DNA of 64,000 bases from contig JAGBPB010000047.1 in the NCBI GenBank assembly GCA_017633615.1, forward strand, positions 31,727-95,726. Reading direction: 5' to 3'. The number at the start of each line of letters is the position of its first letter. Positions within the stretch are counted from its first letter, which is position 1. Both the position numbers and the translations under genes were made by a program. Below the pieces are notes generated by a model, which was given only the letters and a program-made list of their open reading frames with translations, was not told where the DNA came from and did no database searches. This DNA comes from Bacteroidaceae bacterium (GTDB taxonomy: Bacteria > Bacteroidota > Bacteroidia > Bacteroidales > Bacteroidaceae). This document shows, piece by piece, positions 25,840 through 35,190 of this stretch.

Positions 25840-26814
25840 ATGAAGACAATACAACAGATACAGGACAGTTTTGAGGAATATCTGCAGGGATTGGATTATT
25901 CGCGTGAACCGGATGCCCTTTACGCTCCCATAAGGTACGTCCTTTCACTTGGCGGCAAGCGTATCCGTCCCACATTGCTTATCGCTTCTTACAACATGTA
26001 TGCTGATGATACGGAGAGCGTTTTCCGTGCGGCAGCCGGAATGGAGATCTTCCATAACTTCACATTGCTGCATGATGACCTGATGGACAATGCTGATGTC
26101 AGGCGCGGAAAGCCTACCGTACATAAGCGTTGGGATGTGAATACAGCCATACTTTCAGGTGACGGAATGCTGGTTCTGGCTTACCGTTTCCTTACCGGCA
26201 TCAGGGGTGCTCATGTACCGGAACTGCTTGATATAGCCAACAGGACATTCACTGAGATAATGGAGGGACAGCAGTATGACATGGAGTTTGAGACCCGTGA
26301 TGACGTTACTGAGGCAGAGTACATTGAGATGATAAGGCTCAAGACCTCAGTACTTCTGGCTGCATGTGCGCAGATGGGAGGTGTACTGGGCGGTGCATCA
26401 GCCAAGGATGCCGCTCTGCTTTATGAATTCGGTGAGAAGGTGGGGCTGGCGTTCCAGCTTCAGGATGACCTGCTTGATGTGTATGGTGACCAGGCTGTCT
26501 TTGGCAAGAAGATAGGAGGTGATATTCTGTGCAACAAAAAGACTTATCTGTATATTAATGCTTACCTGCTGGCGGACAAGAGACAGAAAGAGGAACTTGA
26601 CCGTTGGGCAGCATATGAGGGTGATGATCCTGATTCCAAAATTGCGGGCGTGCGCGCCATTTATGATGAGGTGGGTGTGAAAGCCCTCTCGGAGAAACTG
26701 ATAGATTCATTGTTTGCACAAGGATTGGCAAAAATGGATGAGGTGAGCCTGCCTGAATCCCGTAAAGCGTTACTCAGAGAGTACGTTAAGAGCCTAATGA
26801 ACAGAAACATTTGA
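25840..26814 (+). CDS. Trans-polyprenyl diphosphate synthase
   Basis: Condenses IPP units onto an allylic diphosphate, for quinone side chains or other isoprenoids. In 324 residues the first aspartate-rich motif DDLMD is at 79-83 with downstream RRG, and the second, DDLLD, at 209-213; GGKRIRP (38-44) binds IPP. Chain length cannot be set with confidence; long-chain (octaprenyl-type, for menaquinone) is likely since Bacteroidales need menaquinone. Followed by a conserved hypothetical gene and tatD with almost no gap. Confidence 0.9.
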   Translation: MKTIQQIQDSFEEYLQGLDYSREPDALYAPIRYVLSLGGKRIRPTLLIASYNMYADDTESVFRAAAGMEIFHNFTLLHDDLMDNADVRRGKPTVHKRWDVNTAILSGDGMLVLAYRFLTGIRGAHVPELLDIANRTFTEIMEGQQYDMEFETRDDVTEAEYIEMIRLKTSVLLAACAQMGGVLGGASAKDAALLYEFGEKVGLAFQLQDDLLDVYGDQAVFGKKIGGDILCNKKTYLYINAYLLADKRQKEELDRWAAYEGDDPDSKIAGVRAIYDEVGVKALSEKLIDSLFAQGLAKMDEVSLPESRKALLREYVKSLMNRNI

Positions 26815-26817
26815 TTT

Positions 26818-27519
26818 ATGCCTTACAGAAGATTGCCTAACACTGACAAAGCCAGGATCCGTTCATTGGAGACTGCAATAAGCAGGATGCGCAACAGTGA
26901 GTATTATGCTCCTGTCCTTTCACCTGAGCTTTACTCAAAAGCTGAGAAAAAACTGCAGCAGTTCAGGGAGGCTGTTGACAGATACTTGGATTCACTTGAC
27001 GCTCAGGTGAGTTATTCCAAATCAGAATCCTATCAGTCCAGGCTAAAGAACGCCAAGATGTATGTATCGCATTTTCTTATGGTGTTCAACATGTGTGTCA
27101 AGAGAGGTGAGATTAGGGCTGCCGACAGAGCGTATTATTCCATCCCCGAGGACTCAGGTGAGTTGCCCGATATGTCAAGTGACATTTCAGTGATACGTTG
27201 CTGTGAGAATACCATTAATGGTGAAAAGGCCAGGACCGGTAAAGGCGGAATACCTATTTTCAACCCTACCATAGCCAAGGTTTCTGTTCATTATGACCTC
27301 TTCAAGGAGTTGTATGACAAGCAGTGCGGACTGCGTCAGCTCACTGATGAGGCTCTGCTTGTGGTTTCACTCATGAGGCCTCAGATTGATGAGATTATCC
27401 TTGAGGTATGGAACTCTGTGGAGAACTATTTCTCTGATCTTCCTGCTGAGAAGAAACTTAAGGTTTGCCGCGAATACGGTCTGATTTACTATTACCGTAC
27501 CGGTGAAAAGACTGATTGA
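26818..27519 (+). CDS. Conserved hypothetical protein, unknown function
   Basis: A 233-residue soluble protein, rich in Lys, Arg and Glu and predicted mostly helical, without signal peptide or membrane segment. Landmarks are an N-terminal RIRSLETAISRMRNSEYYAPVL-like helix, a Tyr/Ser-rich central part and LLVVSLMRPQIDEIILEVWN near the end. I do not recognise a named family. It sits 3 bp after the polyprenyl synthase stop and overlaps tatD by 17 bp, so it is translated as part of that operon. Confidence 0.75.
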   Translation: MPYRRLPNTDKARIRSLETAISRMRNSEYYAPVLSPELYSKAEKKLQQFREAVDRYLDSLDAQVSYSKSESYQSRLKNAKMYVSHFLMVFNMCVKRGEIRAADRAYYSIPEDSGELPDMSSDISVIRCCENTINGEKARTGKGGIPIFNPTIAKVSVHYDLFKELYDKQCGLRQLTDEALLVVSLMRPQIDEIILEVWNSVENYFSDLPAEKKLKVCREYGLIYYYRTGEKTD

Positions 27520-28297
27520 CACTCACTGCCACGTCTATGACGAGGCTTTCCGTGATGATCTGGACAGCGTGATTGAACGCGCCCGTGAGGCGGGTGTGGA
27601 ACGCCTGCTGCTCCCCAATATTAATCCCGATACTCTTGCTGACCTGCTCCGCGTGTGCCGCATGTGGCCGGATCTGTGCTATCCTATGATAGGGTTGCAT
27701 CCGGAGGATCTGGCACAGGATTATCATGCCCAGTTGGATGGGTTGAAGGAGCTTCTGGACCAGGATCGCAAGGAGGGTGGTGAACGCCGTTTTATAGGAA
27801 TAGGTGAGACGGGGCTTGACCTTTATTGGGATAGAACCCGTCTGGATGACCAGATAGAATCCTTCCGTATCCAGATAGAGTGGGCCCTGCAGTATGATCT
27901 GCCCATAGTGATTCATTCAAGGGATTCATTTGCTGAACTGTACGGGGTTATGTCTGATTACAGGAACAGTGGTCTGAAGGGTATATTCCACTGTTTCTCT
28001 GGCAGCGCTTCTGAGGCGGAGGCTCTGATGGAGTTCAAGGGTTTCATGTTCGGGATAGGCGGGGTGCTTACCTATAAGAAATCCACATTGCCACAGGTCC
28101 TGCCGCTGATACCAGTGGAGCGCGTGGTGCTGGAGACAGATTGCCCCTATCTGCCACCTGTTCCCTACAGGGGTAAACGTAACGAGCCTTCATATATAGT
28201 GTATACCGCCGCCGTGATGGCCCAGGTGTACGGCTGCACCGCCAGTGAGGTGGCGGATATTACATATCGGAACGCCTGCCGCCTGTTCTCACTTTGA
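27503..28297 (+). CDS. tatD: TatD-family metal-dependent DNase
   Basis: TIM-barrel hydrolase; family members are 3'-5' exonucleases or tRNA/D-aminoacyl editing hydrolases. In 264 residues: IDTHCHVYD near the start (HxH, residues 8 and 10), GIGETGLDLYWD carrying the metal glutamate, PIVIHSRDS, FHCFSGS and LETDCPYLPP with the last catalytic aspartate. The start is GTG at 27503, overlapping the preceding gene by 17 bp and placing the metal motif at the usual distance from the N-terminus. Confidence 0.92.
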   Translation: MKRLIDTHCHVYDEAFRDDLDSVIERAREAGVERLLLPNINPDTLADLLRVCRMWPDLCYPMIGLHPEDLAQDYHAQLDGLKELLDQDRKEGGERRFIGIGETGLDLYWDRTRLDDQIESFRIQIEWALQYDLPIVIHSRDSFAELYGVMSDYRNSGLKGIFHCFSGSASEAEALMEFKGFMFGIGGVLTYKKSTLPQVLPLIPVERVVLETDCPYLPPVPYRGKRNEPSYIVYTAAVMAQVYGCTASEVADITYRNACRLFSL

Positions 28298-28366
28298 GCA
28301 TCCGGTACAATAACCGCGCAGATAATCCGTTTATTCATTGCCGGCTTAAAAGTGCGGCAGTTCAAA

Positions 28367-29518
28367 ATGAGAAAATTCAAGGAATTCAAGCGTATAAGGA
28401 CAGTCCTTATAATAGTTGCAATAATCATTGCGTTCATATCGCTTTTTGTGTCACAGTCACTGGTCAGGGACCTGTCACGTGAGGAGCACAGCAAGATGGA
28501 GGTGTTTGCCAAGGCTTATCAGGCCATAAATGCTGCCGATGAGAACACTGACCTGGGTCTGGTGCTGGCCGTGATATCGGGCAACAAGACTATTCCCGTG
28601 ATAGTTACTGATGAGAATGAAAGCGTGATAAGCTGGCTGAACATTGAGATAGGCAAGAAAGATACAGCCCAGTATATTGCCGATTATGCCCGCCGTATGC
28701 GTGCCAACGGTAATTCCATAAGGATTGCTTTTGATGATGAGGATGAGTCACGTTACTATGAGGTGTGCTATGATGAATCACTTCTGCTTAACCGCCTCAC
28801 CGTGTATCCGTATATCCAGCTGGCCGTTGTGGTGCTCTTTGTGCTGATAGCCATCTTTGCATTGCTCAGTTTCAAGAAAACAGAGCAGAACCGTGTATGG
28901 GTGGGGCTCTCAAAGGAGACCGCACACCAGTTAGGTACACCCATATCATCACTTATGGCGTGGACAGAACTGCTTAAGGATAAATATGATGATGACCTTA
29001 TCCTGGAGATGGAGAAGGATGTGAACCGTCTGGAGATGGTGGCCGAGCGTTTCTCCAAGATAGGTTCCATGCCTGAGCCTGTCACCGCCGATATGGTGGG
29101 CGTGCTTGACAGCGTGATAGATTATGTGGAGCATAGGTCTCCCGCCACAGTCAAGTTCGTTCGTGATTTTCCAAATCCTCCGGTCAACGCCAAGGTGAAC
29201 GCCTCACTCTTCGGGTGGGTTATTGAGAATATCTGCAAGAACGCGGTTGATGCCATGGGCGGCAAGGGCAAGCTTACCATAAAGCTTATGGAAGAGAAGA
29301 ATCATGTTACTATTGATGTGACTGATACGGGTAAGGGCATTGCCAAGAACTCATGGCGCACTGTATTTGATCCCGGCTATACCACAAAGGAGCGCGGATG
29401 GGGCCTGGGCCTCTCGCTGGCCAAGCGCATTGTCACTGAATACCACAAGGGAAAAATCTACGTAGCCCACTCTGAACTGGGCAAAGGCACCACTTTCCGC
29501 ATAGAGCTGCTCAAGTAA
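28367..29518 (+). CDS. Membrane sensor histidine kinase (no adjacent response regulator)
   Basis: A 383-residue kinase: membrane segment near 12-30, an extracytoplasmic domain of about 110 residues, a second membrane segment near 146-166, then the phosphoacceptor box SKETAHQLGTPISSL (His near 188) and HATPase motifs N (ENICKNAVDAMGG), G1 (DVTDTGKGIA) and G2 (GLGLSLAKRI). The HQLGTPISS box is the variant common in Bacteroidetes. ATG at 28367 preferred over GTG 28352. No response regulator gene lies nearby, so the partner is elsewhere. Confidence 0.9.
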   Translation: MRKFKEFKRIRTVLIIVAIIIAFISLFVSQSLVRDLSREEHSKMEVFAKAYQAINAADENTDLGLVLAVISGNKTIPVIVTDENESVISWLNIEIGKKDTAQYIADYARRMRANGNSIRIAFDDEDESRYYEVCYDESLLLNRLTVYPYIQLAVVVLFVLIAIFALLSFKKTEQNRVWVGLSKETAHQLGTPISSLMAWTELLKDKYDDDLILEMEKDVNRLEMVAERFSKIGSMPEPVTADMVGVLDSVIDYVEHRSPATVKFVRDFPNPPVNAKVNASLFGWVIENICKNAVDAMGGKGKLTIKLMEEKNHVTIDVTDTGKGIAKNSWRTVFDPGYTTKERGWGLGLSLAKRIVTEYHKGKIYVAHSELGKGTTFRIELLK

Positions 29519-29557
29519 AAAAAATCTTAATCATTTTATTAAGCGAAAATATTGTTT

Positions 29558-29565
29558 TATCTTTG
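29558..29565 (+). promoter_or_regulatory. -7 box for the DUF177-rpmF unit
   Basis: TATCTTTG, 20 bp before the ATG at 29586; the GTG that would extend the protein overlaps this box and is rejected. The -33 region is T-rich (TTTTATT) rather than a clean TTTG. Confidence 0.6.
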
Positions 29566-29585
29566 TGCCCCGAAAAAATCGTTTG

Positions 29586-30128
29586 ATGGGAAGACTGGAT
29601 AAATATAACGTTGACCTGAAGGGGCTTACAGAGAGCAATTCTTCTTACAGTTGGACCGTTGACCAGGAGTTCTTCAGCATTGTGGAGGGCGAAGAGGTTC
29701 AACGCGGCAAGGTGAACGTAGACCTTAAGGTTACAAAAGCATCCGGTATCTTTCATCTGGCTTTTTCAATTGCAGGTACGGTTATAGTAACCTGTGACCG
29801 TTGCCTTGACGATATGTCTCTGGACGTGGAGAATACAGGTGAGCTTAAGGTTAAGCTGGGTCCTGATTTTGCCGATGAAGGTGACATAGTTGTTGTACCT
29901 GAGGACAAGGGTATCGTGAACGTGGCGTGGTACATCTATGAATTCATAGCTCTGGCCATTCCGATCAAGCATGTACATGCTCCCGGTAAGTGCAACAAGG
30001 GTATGATGGAGAAACTTGATGAGCATTCAGCTGAAGAAGGCGGTGAGGATGGCGGCATGGATGATTCCGGTTCCAATGATCCGCGCTGGGATGCCTTGAA
30101 CAGCATAATGGAATCAGATAACGAATAA
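29586..30128 (+). CDS. DUF177 (YceD-family) protein
   Basis: A 180-residue acidic soluble protein with the family's core CDRCLDDM and later KCNKGMMEKL, where cysteines could bind metal; the C-terminal tail (EEGGEDGGMDDSG) is low-complexity and acidic. YceD proteins are almost always encoded just before rpmF, as here (25 bp), and have been tied to 23S rRNA or L32 biogenesis; the mechanism is not clear. Confidence 0.88.
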   Translation: MGRLDKYNVDLKGLTESNSSYSWTVDQEFFSIVEGEEVQRGKVNVDLKVTKASGIFHLAFSIAGTVIVTCDRCLDDMSLDVENTGELKVKLGPDFADEGDIVVVPEDKGIVNVAWYIYEFIALAIPIKHVHAPGKCNKGMMEKLDEHSAEEGGEDGGMDDSGSNDPRWDALNSIMESDNE

Positions 30129-30153
30129 ATAACAATAATAAAAACAAAACAAA

Positions 30154-30342
30154 ATGGCACATCCTAAAAGAAGGCAGTCCAATACTAGAACTGCAAAAAG
30201 AAGGACTCACGATAAGGCAGTTGCACCTACACTTGCTATCTGCCCTAACTGCGGAGCATGGCACGTCTATCACACAGTATGCGGTGAGTGCGGTTATTAC
30301 AGAGGCAAGTTGGCAGTAGTCAAGGAAGCAGCCGCTGAATAA
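30154..30342 (+). CDS. rpmF: 50S ribosomal protein L32
   Basis: A 62-residue ribosomal protein starting MAHPKRRQSNTRTAKRRTHD. It is the zinc-binding form with CPNCG and CGECG pairs. A strong terminator follows directly. In many bacteria fabH comes next; here era does. Confidence 0.97.
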   Translation: MAHPKRRQSNTRTAKRRTHDKAVAPTLAICPNCGAWHVYHTVCGECGYYRGKLAVVKEAAAE

Positions 30343-30352
30343 ACTTAAACGG

Positions 30353-30382
30353 AAAACGCATCCTACCAGATGCGTTTTTTTT
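30353..30382 (+). terminator. Rho-independent terminator of rpmF
   Basis: A 10-bp perfect stem AAAACGCATC/GATGCGTTTT with a 6-nt loop runs into further T residues. Confidence 0.9.
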
Positions 30383-30408
30383 GACTCTTTCCAGAATCAG
30401 CACAAAGT

Positions 30409-31290
30409 ATGCATAAGGCCGGATTTGTAAACATAGTGGGTAACCCCAACGTAGGTAAGTCAACACTGATGAACCTGCTTGTGGGCGAGCACATATCCAT
30501 TGCCACATTTAAGGCGCAGACCACGCGTCACAGGATAATGGGTATTGTCAATACTGAGGAGTCACAGATAGTCTTCTCAGACACTCCGGGTGTGCTCAAA
30601 CCCAACTACAAGCTGCAGGAATCCATGCTGGCGTTCTCAGAATCAGCTCTGGTTGATGCAGATGTCCTGCTCTACATGACTGATGTTGTTGAGAAGGCCG
30701 ATAAGAACGCTGAATTCCTGGAGAAGGTGGCCAAGATGAAGGTTCCGGTTCTGGTTATAATCAACAAAATTGACCTGACCGATGAGGAGAACCTGGTAAA
30801 GCTGGTGGAGTCATGGCATGAGAAACTGCCCAATGCAGAAATAATACCTATATCGGCTGCAACTTCATTCGGAGTAAAGACGGTGCTCAAGCGTGTCAAT
30901 GAACTTATTCCGGAGTGTCCTCCCTATTTCGAGAAGGACCAGCTTACAGACAAACCGGCGCGCTTCTTCGTATCGGAGATAGTCAGGGAGAAAATCCTGC
31001 TCCATTACGATAAGGAGATACCTTACTCTGTGGAGGTTGTGGTTGAGCAGTTCCGTGAGAACCACTCACGCATAGTTATCAATGCCGTTATATATGTGGA
31101 GCGTGAGTCACAGAAGGGTATCCTGATAGGACATGAAGGTCAGGCCCTTAAGCGTGTGGCCATTGAAGCCCGCAAGGATCTGGAGAAATTCTTCGGCAAG
31201 AAGATCTTCATGGAGCTGTTTGTAAAAGTTGATAAAGACTGGCGCAGTTCTGACCGCGAGCTTAAGAACTTTGGTTACGGACAGGATTAA
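30409..31290 (+). CDS. era: GTPase Era
   Basis: Essential GTPase that binds the 3' end of 16S rRNA in 30S maturation. In 293 residues: G1 GNPNVGKST (11-19), G2 region FKAQTTRHR, G3 DTPG, G4 NKID, and a C-terminal KH domain with the GxxG-type loop in KGILIGHEGQALKRV. Followed 12 bp later by der, probably one transcript. Together with rsmA in the window it belongs to small-subunit maturation. Confidence 0.97.
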   Translation: MHKAGFVNIVGNPNVGKSTLMNLLVGEHISIATFKAQTTRHRIMGIVNTEESQIVFSDTPGVLKPNYKLQESMLAFSESALVDADVLLYMTDVVEKADKNAEFLEKVAKMKVPVLVIINKIDLTDEENLVKLVESWHEKLPNAEIIPISAATSFGVKTVLKRVNELIPECPPYFEKDQLTDKPARFFVSEIVREKILLHYDKEIPYSVEVVVEQFRENHSRIVINAVIYVERESQKGILIGHEGQALKRVAIEARKDLEKFFGKKIFMELFVKVDKDWRSSDRELKNFGYGQD

Positions 31291-31302
31291 AAGATTACCG
31301 AT

Positions 31303-32616
31303 ATGAGCAACCTGGTAGCAATAGTAGGCCGCCCCAATGTAGGCAAATCAACTCTCTTCAACCGCTTGACACAGACACGTCAGGCTATTGTGGATGATGT
31401 GGCCGGTACCACCCGTGACCGCCAGTACGGCAAGTGCGAGTGGGGTAACCGCATATTCTCTGTGGTAGATACCGGAGGATGGGTGGTTAACTCTGATGAT
31501 GTGTTTGAGGAGGAGATCCGCAAGCAGGTGGGTATTGCAATTGAAGAGGCTGACCTGATTCTCTTCCTGGTTGACATAAAAAACGGTGTTACGGATCTGG
31601 ATGATGAGGTGGCCGGCATACTGCGCCGCTCCAAGACTCCTGTGATACTGGTTACCAACAAAATGGATACTTTTGATCTGCAGTATGCTGCGGCAGAGTT
31701 CTATCGTCTGGGGTTGGGTGATCCCGTAAGCATATCGGCCGCAAACGGAAGCGGTACGGGTGAGCTGCTGGATCTTATTGTAAGCAAATTGCCAGTTGAA
31801 GCTGATGCAGAGACTGATGAGAATATACCGCGTTTTGCTGTTGTGGGCCGTCCTAATGTGGGCAAGAGCTCAATAGTGAACGCTTTCATAGGTGAGGACC
31901 GCAACATCGTTACCGATATTGCCGGTACCACACGTGATTCGGTCTATACCCGATATACAAAATTCGGATTTGATTTCTATCTGGTTGATACTGCCGGTAT
32001 ACGCAAGAAGAGCAAGGTGGAGGAGGATCTGGAGTTCTACTCCGTGATGCGCTCCATCCGTGCCATTGAGAACAGCGATGTCTGTGTGCTCATGCTTGAT
32101 GCCACACGTGGTATTGAGAGCCAGGATATGAACATAGTGTCACTCATCGTAAAGAACCAGAAGGGTCTTGTGGTGGTGGTGAACAAGTGGGACCTCATTG
32201 AGGACCGCTCCGCCAAGGTGATGCATAACTATGAGGATGCCATACGCTCACGTCTGGCTCCGTTCGTGGATTTCCCGATAGTGTTTACATCGGCCATAGA
32301 GAAACAGCGCATTCTCAAGGTGCTGGAATATGCCAAGGATGTTTACAAGCACAAGACCAATCATGTTTCTACCGGCAAGCTGAATGCCGAGATGCTGCCG
32401 CTGATCGAGGCTTATCCGCCACCATCAACCAAGGGCAAGTACATCAAGATCAAGTACTGCACGCAGCTGCAGGGTCCGCAGATACCTACATTCATATTCT
32501 TTGCCAACTTGCCGCAGTACGTAAAGGATCCCTACAAGCGTTTCCTGGAGAACAAGATCCGTGAGAAGTGGGATTTCAGCGGTACCCCGATCAATATTTT
32601 TATCAGACAAAAGTAA
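31303..32616 (+). CDS. der: Tandem GTPase Der (EngA)
   Basis: Two-G-domain GTPase for 50S assembly. The 437-residue protein has P-loops GRPNVGKST (8-16) and GRPNVGKSS (near 182-190), each with DTGG/DTAG, TNKMD/NKWD motifs, and a KH-like C-terminal domain ending FIRQK. Its last codons CAA-AAG-TAA form the outer arm of a long inverted repeat shared with the convergent protease gene. Confidence 0.97.
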   Translation: MSNLVAIVGRPNVGKSTLFNRLTQTRQAIVDDVAGTTRDRQYGKCEWGNRIFSVVDTGGWVVNSDDVFEEEIRKQVGIAIEEADLILFLVDIKNGVTDLDDEVAGILRRSKTPVILVTNKMDTFDLQYAAAEFYRLGLGDPVSISAANGSGTGELLDLIVSKLPVEADAETDENIPRFAVVGRPNVGKSSIVNAFIGEDRNIVTDIAGTTRDSVYTRYTKFGFDFYLVDTAGIRKKSKVEEDLEFYSVMRSIRAIENSDVCVLMLDATRGIESQDMNIVSLIVKNQKGLVVVVNKWDLIEDRSAKVMHNYEDAIRSRLAPFVDFPIVFTSAIEKQRILKVLEYAKDVYKHKTNHVSTGKLNAEMLPLIEAYPPPSTKGKYIKIKYCTQLQGPQIPTFIFFANLPQYVKDPYKRFLENKIREKWDFSGTPINIFIRQK

Positions 32617-32707
32617 GATAGACTATAGGGTCTCGGGGAGATTGCCCTCTCACTGGCCACGCGTGGGTGCGAGGCTCCCTGAGACCCTATAGTCTATCTT
32701 ACTTTTG
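32608..32707. terminator. Long inverted repeat spanning the stop codons of two convergent genes
   Basis: Arms 32608-32640 and 32675-32707 pair over 33 bp with one mismatch; the outer 27 bp (beginning CAAAAGTAAGATAGACTATA) are perfect. A 34-nt centre remains. The left arm contains the last two codons and stop of der, the right arm those of the M6 protease gene, both encoding Gln-Lys-stop. It should act as a bidirectional terminator or mRNA end stabiliser. Its sequence core differs from the GGGGAC-type palindromes. Confidence 0.8.
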
Positions 32708-34354
32708 GATTTTCCTGATCTTATCCCCGCACTTGACGATCCATATTCCGCGGCCCGGAAGGCTGATCCGCTGGTTAGGTGCGGGAATGACAGTTTCAAT
32801 AACTGTCTTGCCGGAGATGTCATGAATGGAGAGCGGGCTGCCTGCAGGTGCGTTGACAACAAGTTCGCCGTCTGAAATGCTGATAGATATATCTTGTGCG
32901 GGGGTATCGGCAACACGGGTATCTGTATCATTTACAACCTTGAACGATACAGTGTTGCTGTTTTTTGTTATGTTGTAGATAGAATAGAGCGGATATATAG
33001 GTCCGGCATCCCCTGTTATGGCCAGAGCAGGGGTACCTGCTGTGGTAATGCTGTCAATATTCATATAGGGGAAAAGGTCATCCGCATTGGTATATCTATT
33101 CCAGTTATTATCGGCCGGAAGAATCTTGTAGCGTTTGCGGTTACGGTTGTTGTTGAGTGAGTTGTCAACCCAGCTGTTGTAATTGTAGTCAACGGCTGTC
33201 ACCATCAGGCCCTCTGCGGCATGATATTTATACCAGCCTGTCTTGGTGTGGTTCTCAAGAATGAAAAACTGATTGTCATTATCGGTGCTGATGCGGTATG
33301 CAGTGTGGACACCTGTATCGGGATCAGGCTTACGGCTTATCTCGTTGAGGGTGTAGATGCCTTGGTAGGTTATCTCTTCCAGATCCATCCATCCAAGTGA
33401 ATATTTCTCAAAGGCAGTAAATCCCACAGGAGCAAATCCTTCATTCTCATAGTTGCCGTAGTCCATGATACTCCAGTATCCCATGGCTGCATTTTTCTCA
33501 GATTCTGAATAGTCAGAGGTGTTATAGAAGTCCGGTAATCCTAGCGTATGAGCGAACTCGTGGCAGAATACGCCTATCCCGTCAAGTATGGAGTCGGAAT
33601 CCCAGAACAGCTCGCAACTGCATGCAAACTTTATATCATTTATGCCTTTTTTGTTGTAGGAAAACGTGTTGGTTTGAGGCCAGATGGTTTTTGCGTCAGC
33701 CCCGGTGTAGTTCTCACCGCGTCCAGCAAAAATTATGGAGAGCTGATCAATGTTGCCCTTTCTGGCATATTCAGACAGGTTGACTCCATAAGAGGCCAGA
33801 GAATCACATATCTCACGTACCATTGTGATGACATTGCTGTCATCATATCCGGCATAATTATTTTTACCGTAACTGGCATATCCTTTTGACATATGGACGG
33901 GGCCGATGATCCTGAATACCGGTGTGTATTGTCCGTAAGACTGTGAATGGAAATAATCCGATACACTGCCTGTGGCTCCCTTGAAGGTGATGTTCTTAAA
34001 AGTGTAAGTAGTGGTATCAGTGTAACCTGTTTCATTGAACATGCGGTTATACTGTTTTCTGAGTGCATCAGTATCTTCGATAATAAAATGCAGGTCATTG
34101 AAATCAACCAGCACCAGAAGATACTCAATGGTACCTGTGCGCGGTATGTCATTCACGGCATATCCGCCGGGAGCGACCGCACGAGTCATGGCGCGGTATG
34201 AAGCATTAGTCCATACGGCGGGATTGTCATGGTCTGTGGATAAAACTGATTCCGGGATGGAATATCCGGGTCCTCTGCGGATCTGAACAGCGTGGCCTGA
34301 GGTAAAAACTATTAGACAAGCCACTAAAGCCAATATGTGCTTTAAGGCCCTCAC
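32699..34354 (-). CDS. Secreted M6-type metalloprotease with T9SS-like C-terminal tail
   Basis: A 551-residue exported zinc peptidase related to immune inhibitor A. Signal peptide in the first ~22 residues; HEFAHTLGLPDF at 265-276 gives the HExxH zinc site, with Asp downstream as in M6 family proteins, and MGYWSIMDYGNY as the Met-turn region. The final ~70 residues (DISISISDGELVV, then SIHDISGKTV and a GIWIVKCGDKIRKI ending) look like a type A T9SS sorting domain. Start is GTG directly after the lptB stop (TAAGTG); no ATG is available before the signal peptide. Probably co-transcribed with lptB. Confidence 0.82.
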   Translation of the reverse strand: MRALKHILALVACLIVFTSGHAVQIRRGPGYSIPESVLSTDHDNPAVWTNASYRAMTRAVAPGGYAVNDIPRTGTIEYLLVLVDFNDLHFIIEDTDALRKQYNRMFNETGYTDTTTYTFKNITFKGATGSVSDYFHSQSYGQYTPVFRIIGPVHMSKGYASYGKNNYAGYDDSNVITMVREICDSLASYGVNLSEYARKGNIDQLSIIFAGRGENYTGADAKTIWPQTNTFSYNKKGINDIKFACSCELFWDSDSILDGIGVFCHEFAHTLGLPDFYNTSDYSESEKNAAMGYWSIMDYGNYENEGFAPVGFTAFEKYSLGWMDLEEITYQGIYTLNEISRKPDPDTGVHTAYRISTDNDNQFFILENHTKTGWYKYHAAEGLMVTAVDYNYNSWVDNSLNNNRNRKRYKILPADNNWNRYTNADDLFPYMNIDSITTAGTPALAITGDAGPIYPLYSIYNITKNSNTVSFKVVNDTDTRVADTPAQDISISISDGELVVNAPAGSPLSIHDISGKTVIETVIPAPNQRISLPGRGIWIVKCGDKIRKIQK

Positions 34355-35134
34355 TTACTCCTGGAAGTTCTTCTTTTTCAGTTCAAAGCTCTGGCTTAGG
34401 TACTTCTCCCTAACTATCGGGTTGACGGCCAGTTCCTCGGGGGTTCCCTGGAACAGTATGCGTCCCTCAAACAGCAGGTAGGCACGGTCAGTTATACTAA
34501 GAGTTTCGTGTACGTTATGATCAGTGATAAGAATACCTATGTTGCGGTCCTTGAGTTTCCATACTATCTGCTGGATATCTTCAACGGCTATGGGGTCAAC
34601 GCCCGCAAACGGCTCGTCCAGCATGATGAATTTGGGTTCAATGGCCAGACATCGGGCTATCTCGGTACGGCGACGCTCACCGCCCGACAGGCGGTCGCCC
34701 AGATTCTTGCGTACTTTCTGCAGACGGAACTCATTGATGAGGCTCTCCAGTTTTTCACGCTGGTAGTCAAGAGGTTTGCCGGTAAGCTCCAATACTGATG
34801 CGATGTTGTCCTCAACGCTCATCTTGCGGAACACGCTGGCCTCCTGGGCCAGGTAGCCTACGCCGGCACGGGCACGCTTGTAAACGGGATAGTCAGTTAT
34901 ATCCTGATCATCCAGATAGATATGCCCTTCATTGGGGGTGATAAGGCCGGTGGTCATATAGAATGAAGTGGTCTTGCCGGCTCCGTTGGGCCCCAGCAGA
35001 CCTACTATCTCACCCTGCTTTACATCAAATGAAACATGGTTCACAACGGTACGCTTTCCGTAACGTTTGACCAGATTCTCGGTTCTGAGAACCATCTTGT
35101 GATCGGGTGCGTTGTTTTGTAGAATCTCTTCCAT
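34355..35134 (-). CDS. lptB: LPS export ABC transporter ATPase
   Basis: ATPase that powers LPS extraction from the inner membrane with LptFG. The 259-residue protein has Walker [11 protein letters not shown]-loop region, signature [16 protein letters not shown], Walker [14 protein letters not shown] and the switch H in ITDHNV. ATG at 35134 (MEEILQNN) is chosen because a full promoter lies at 35143-35173; an upstream in-frame TTG is inside it. The companion lptA-like gene is at 46.2 kb. Confidence 0.95.
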   Translation of the reverse strand: MEEILQNNAPDHKMVLRTENLVKRYGKRTVVNHVSFDVKQGEIVGLLGPNGAGKTTSFYMTTGLITPNEGHIYLDDQDITDYPVYKRARAGVGYLAQEASVFRKMSVEDNIASVLELTGKPLDYQREKLESLINEFRLQKVRKNLGDRLSGGERRRTEIARCLAIEPKFIMLDEPFAGVDPIAVEDIQQIVWKLKDRNIGILITDHNVHETLSITDRAYLLFEGRILFQGTPEELAVNPIVREKYLSQSFELKKKNFQE

Positions 35135-35142
35135 AATCACCG

Positions 35143-35173
35143 CAAAGATAATAAAACCAATCAATATGGCAAA
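35143..35173 (-). promoter_or_regulatory. Promoter of lptB
   Basis: On the minus strand TTTG (35170-35173) is followed after 19 bp by TATCTTTG (35143-35150), an exact match to the Bacteroidetes consensus. The -7 box ends eight bases before the ATG, so the mRNA is nearly leaderless. Confidence 0.85.
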
Positions 35174-35190
35174 AGTAACCCATTTCCACC

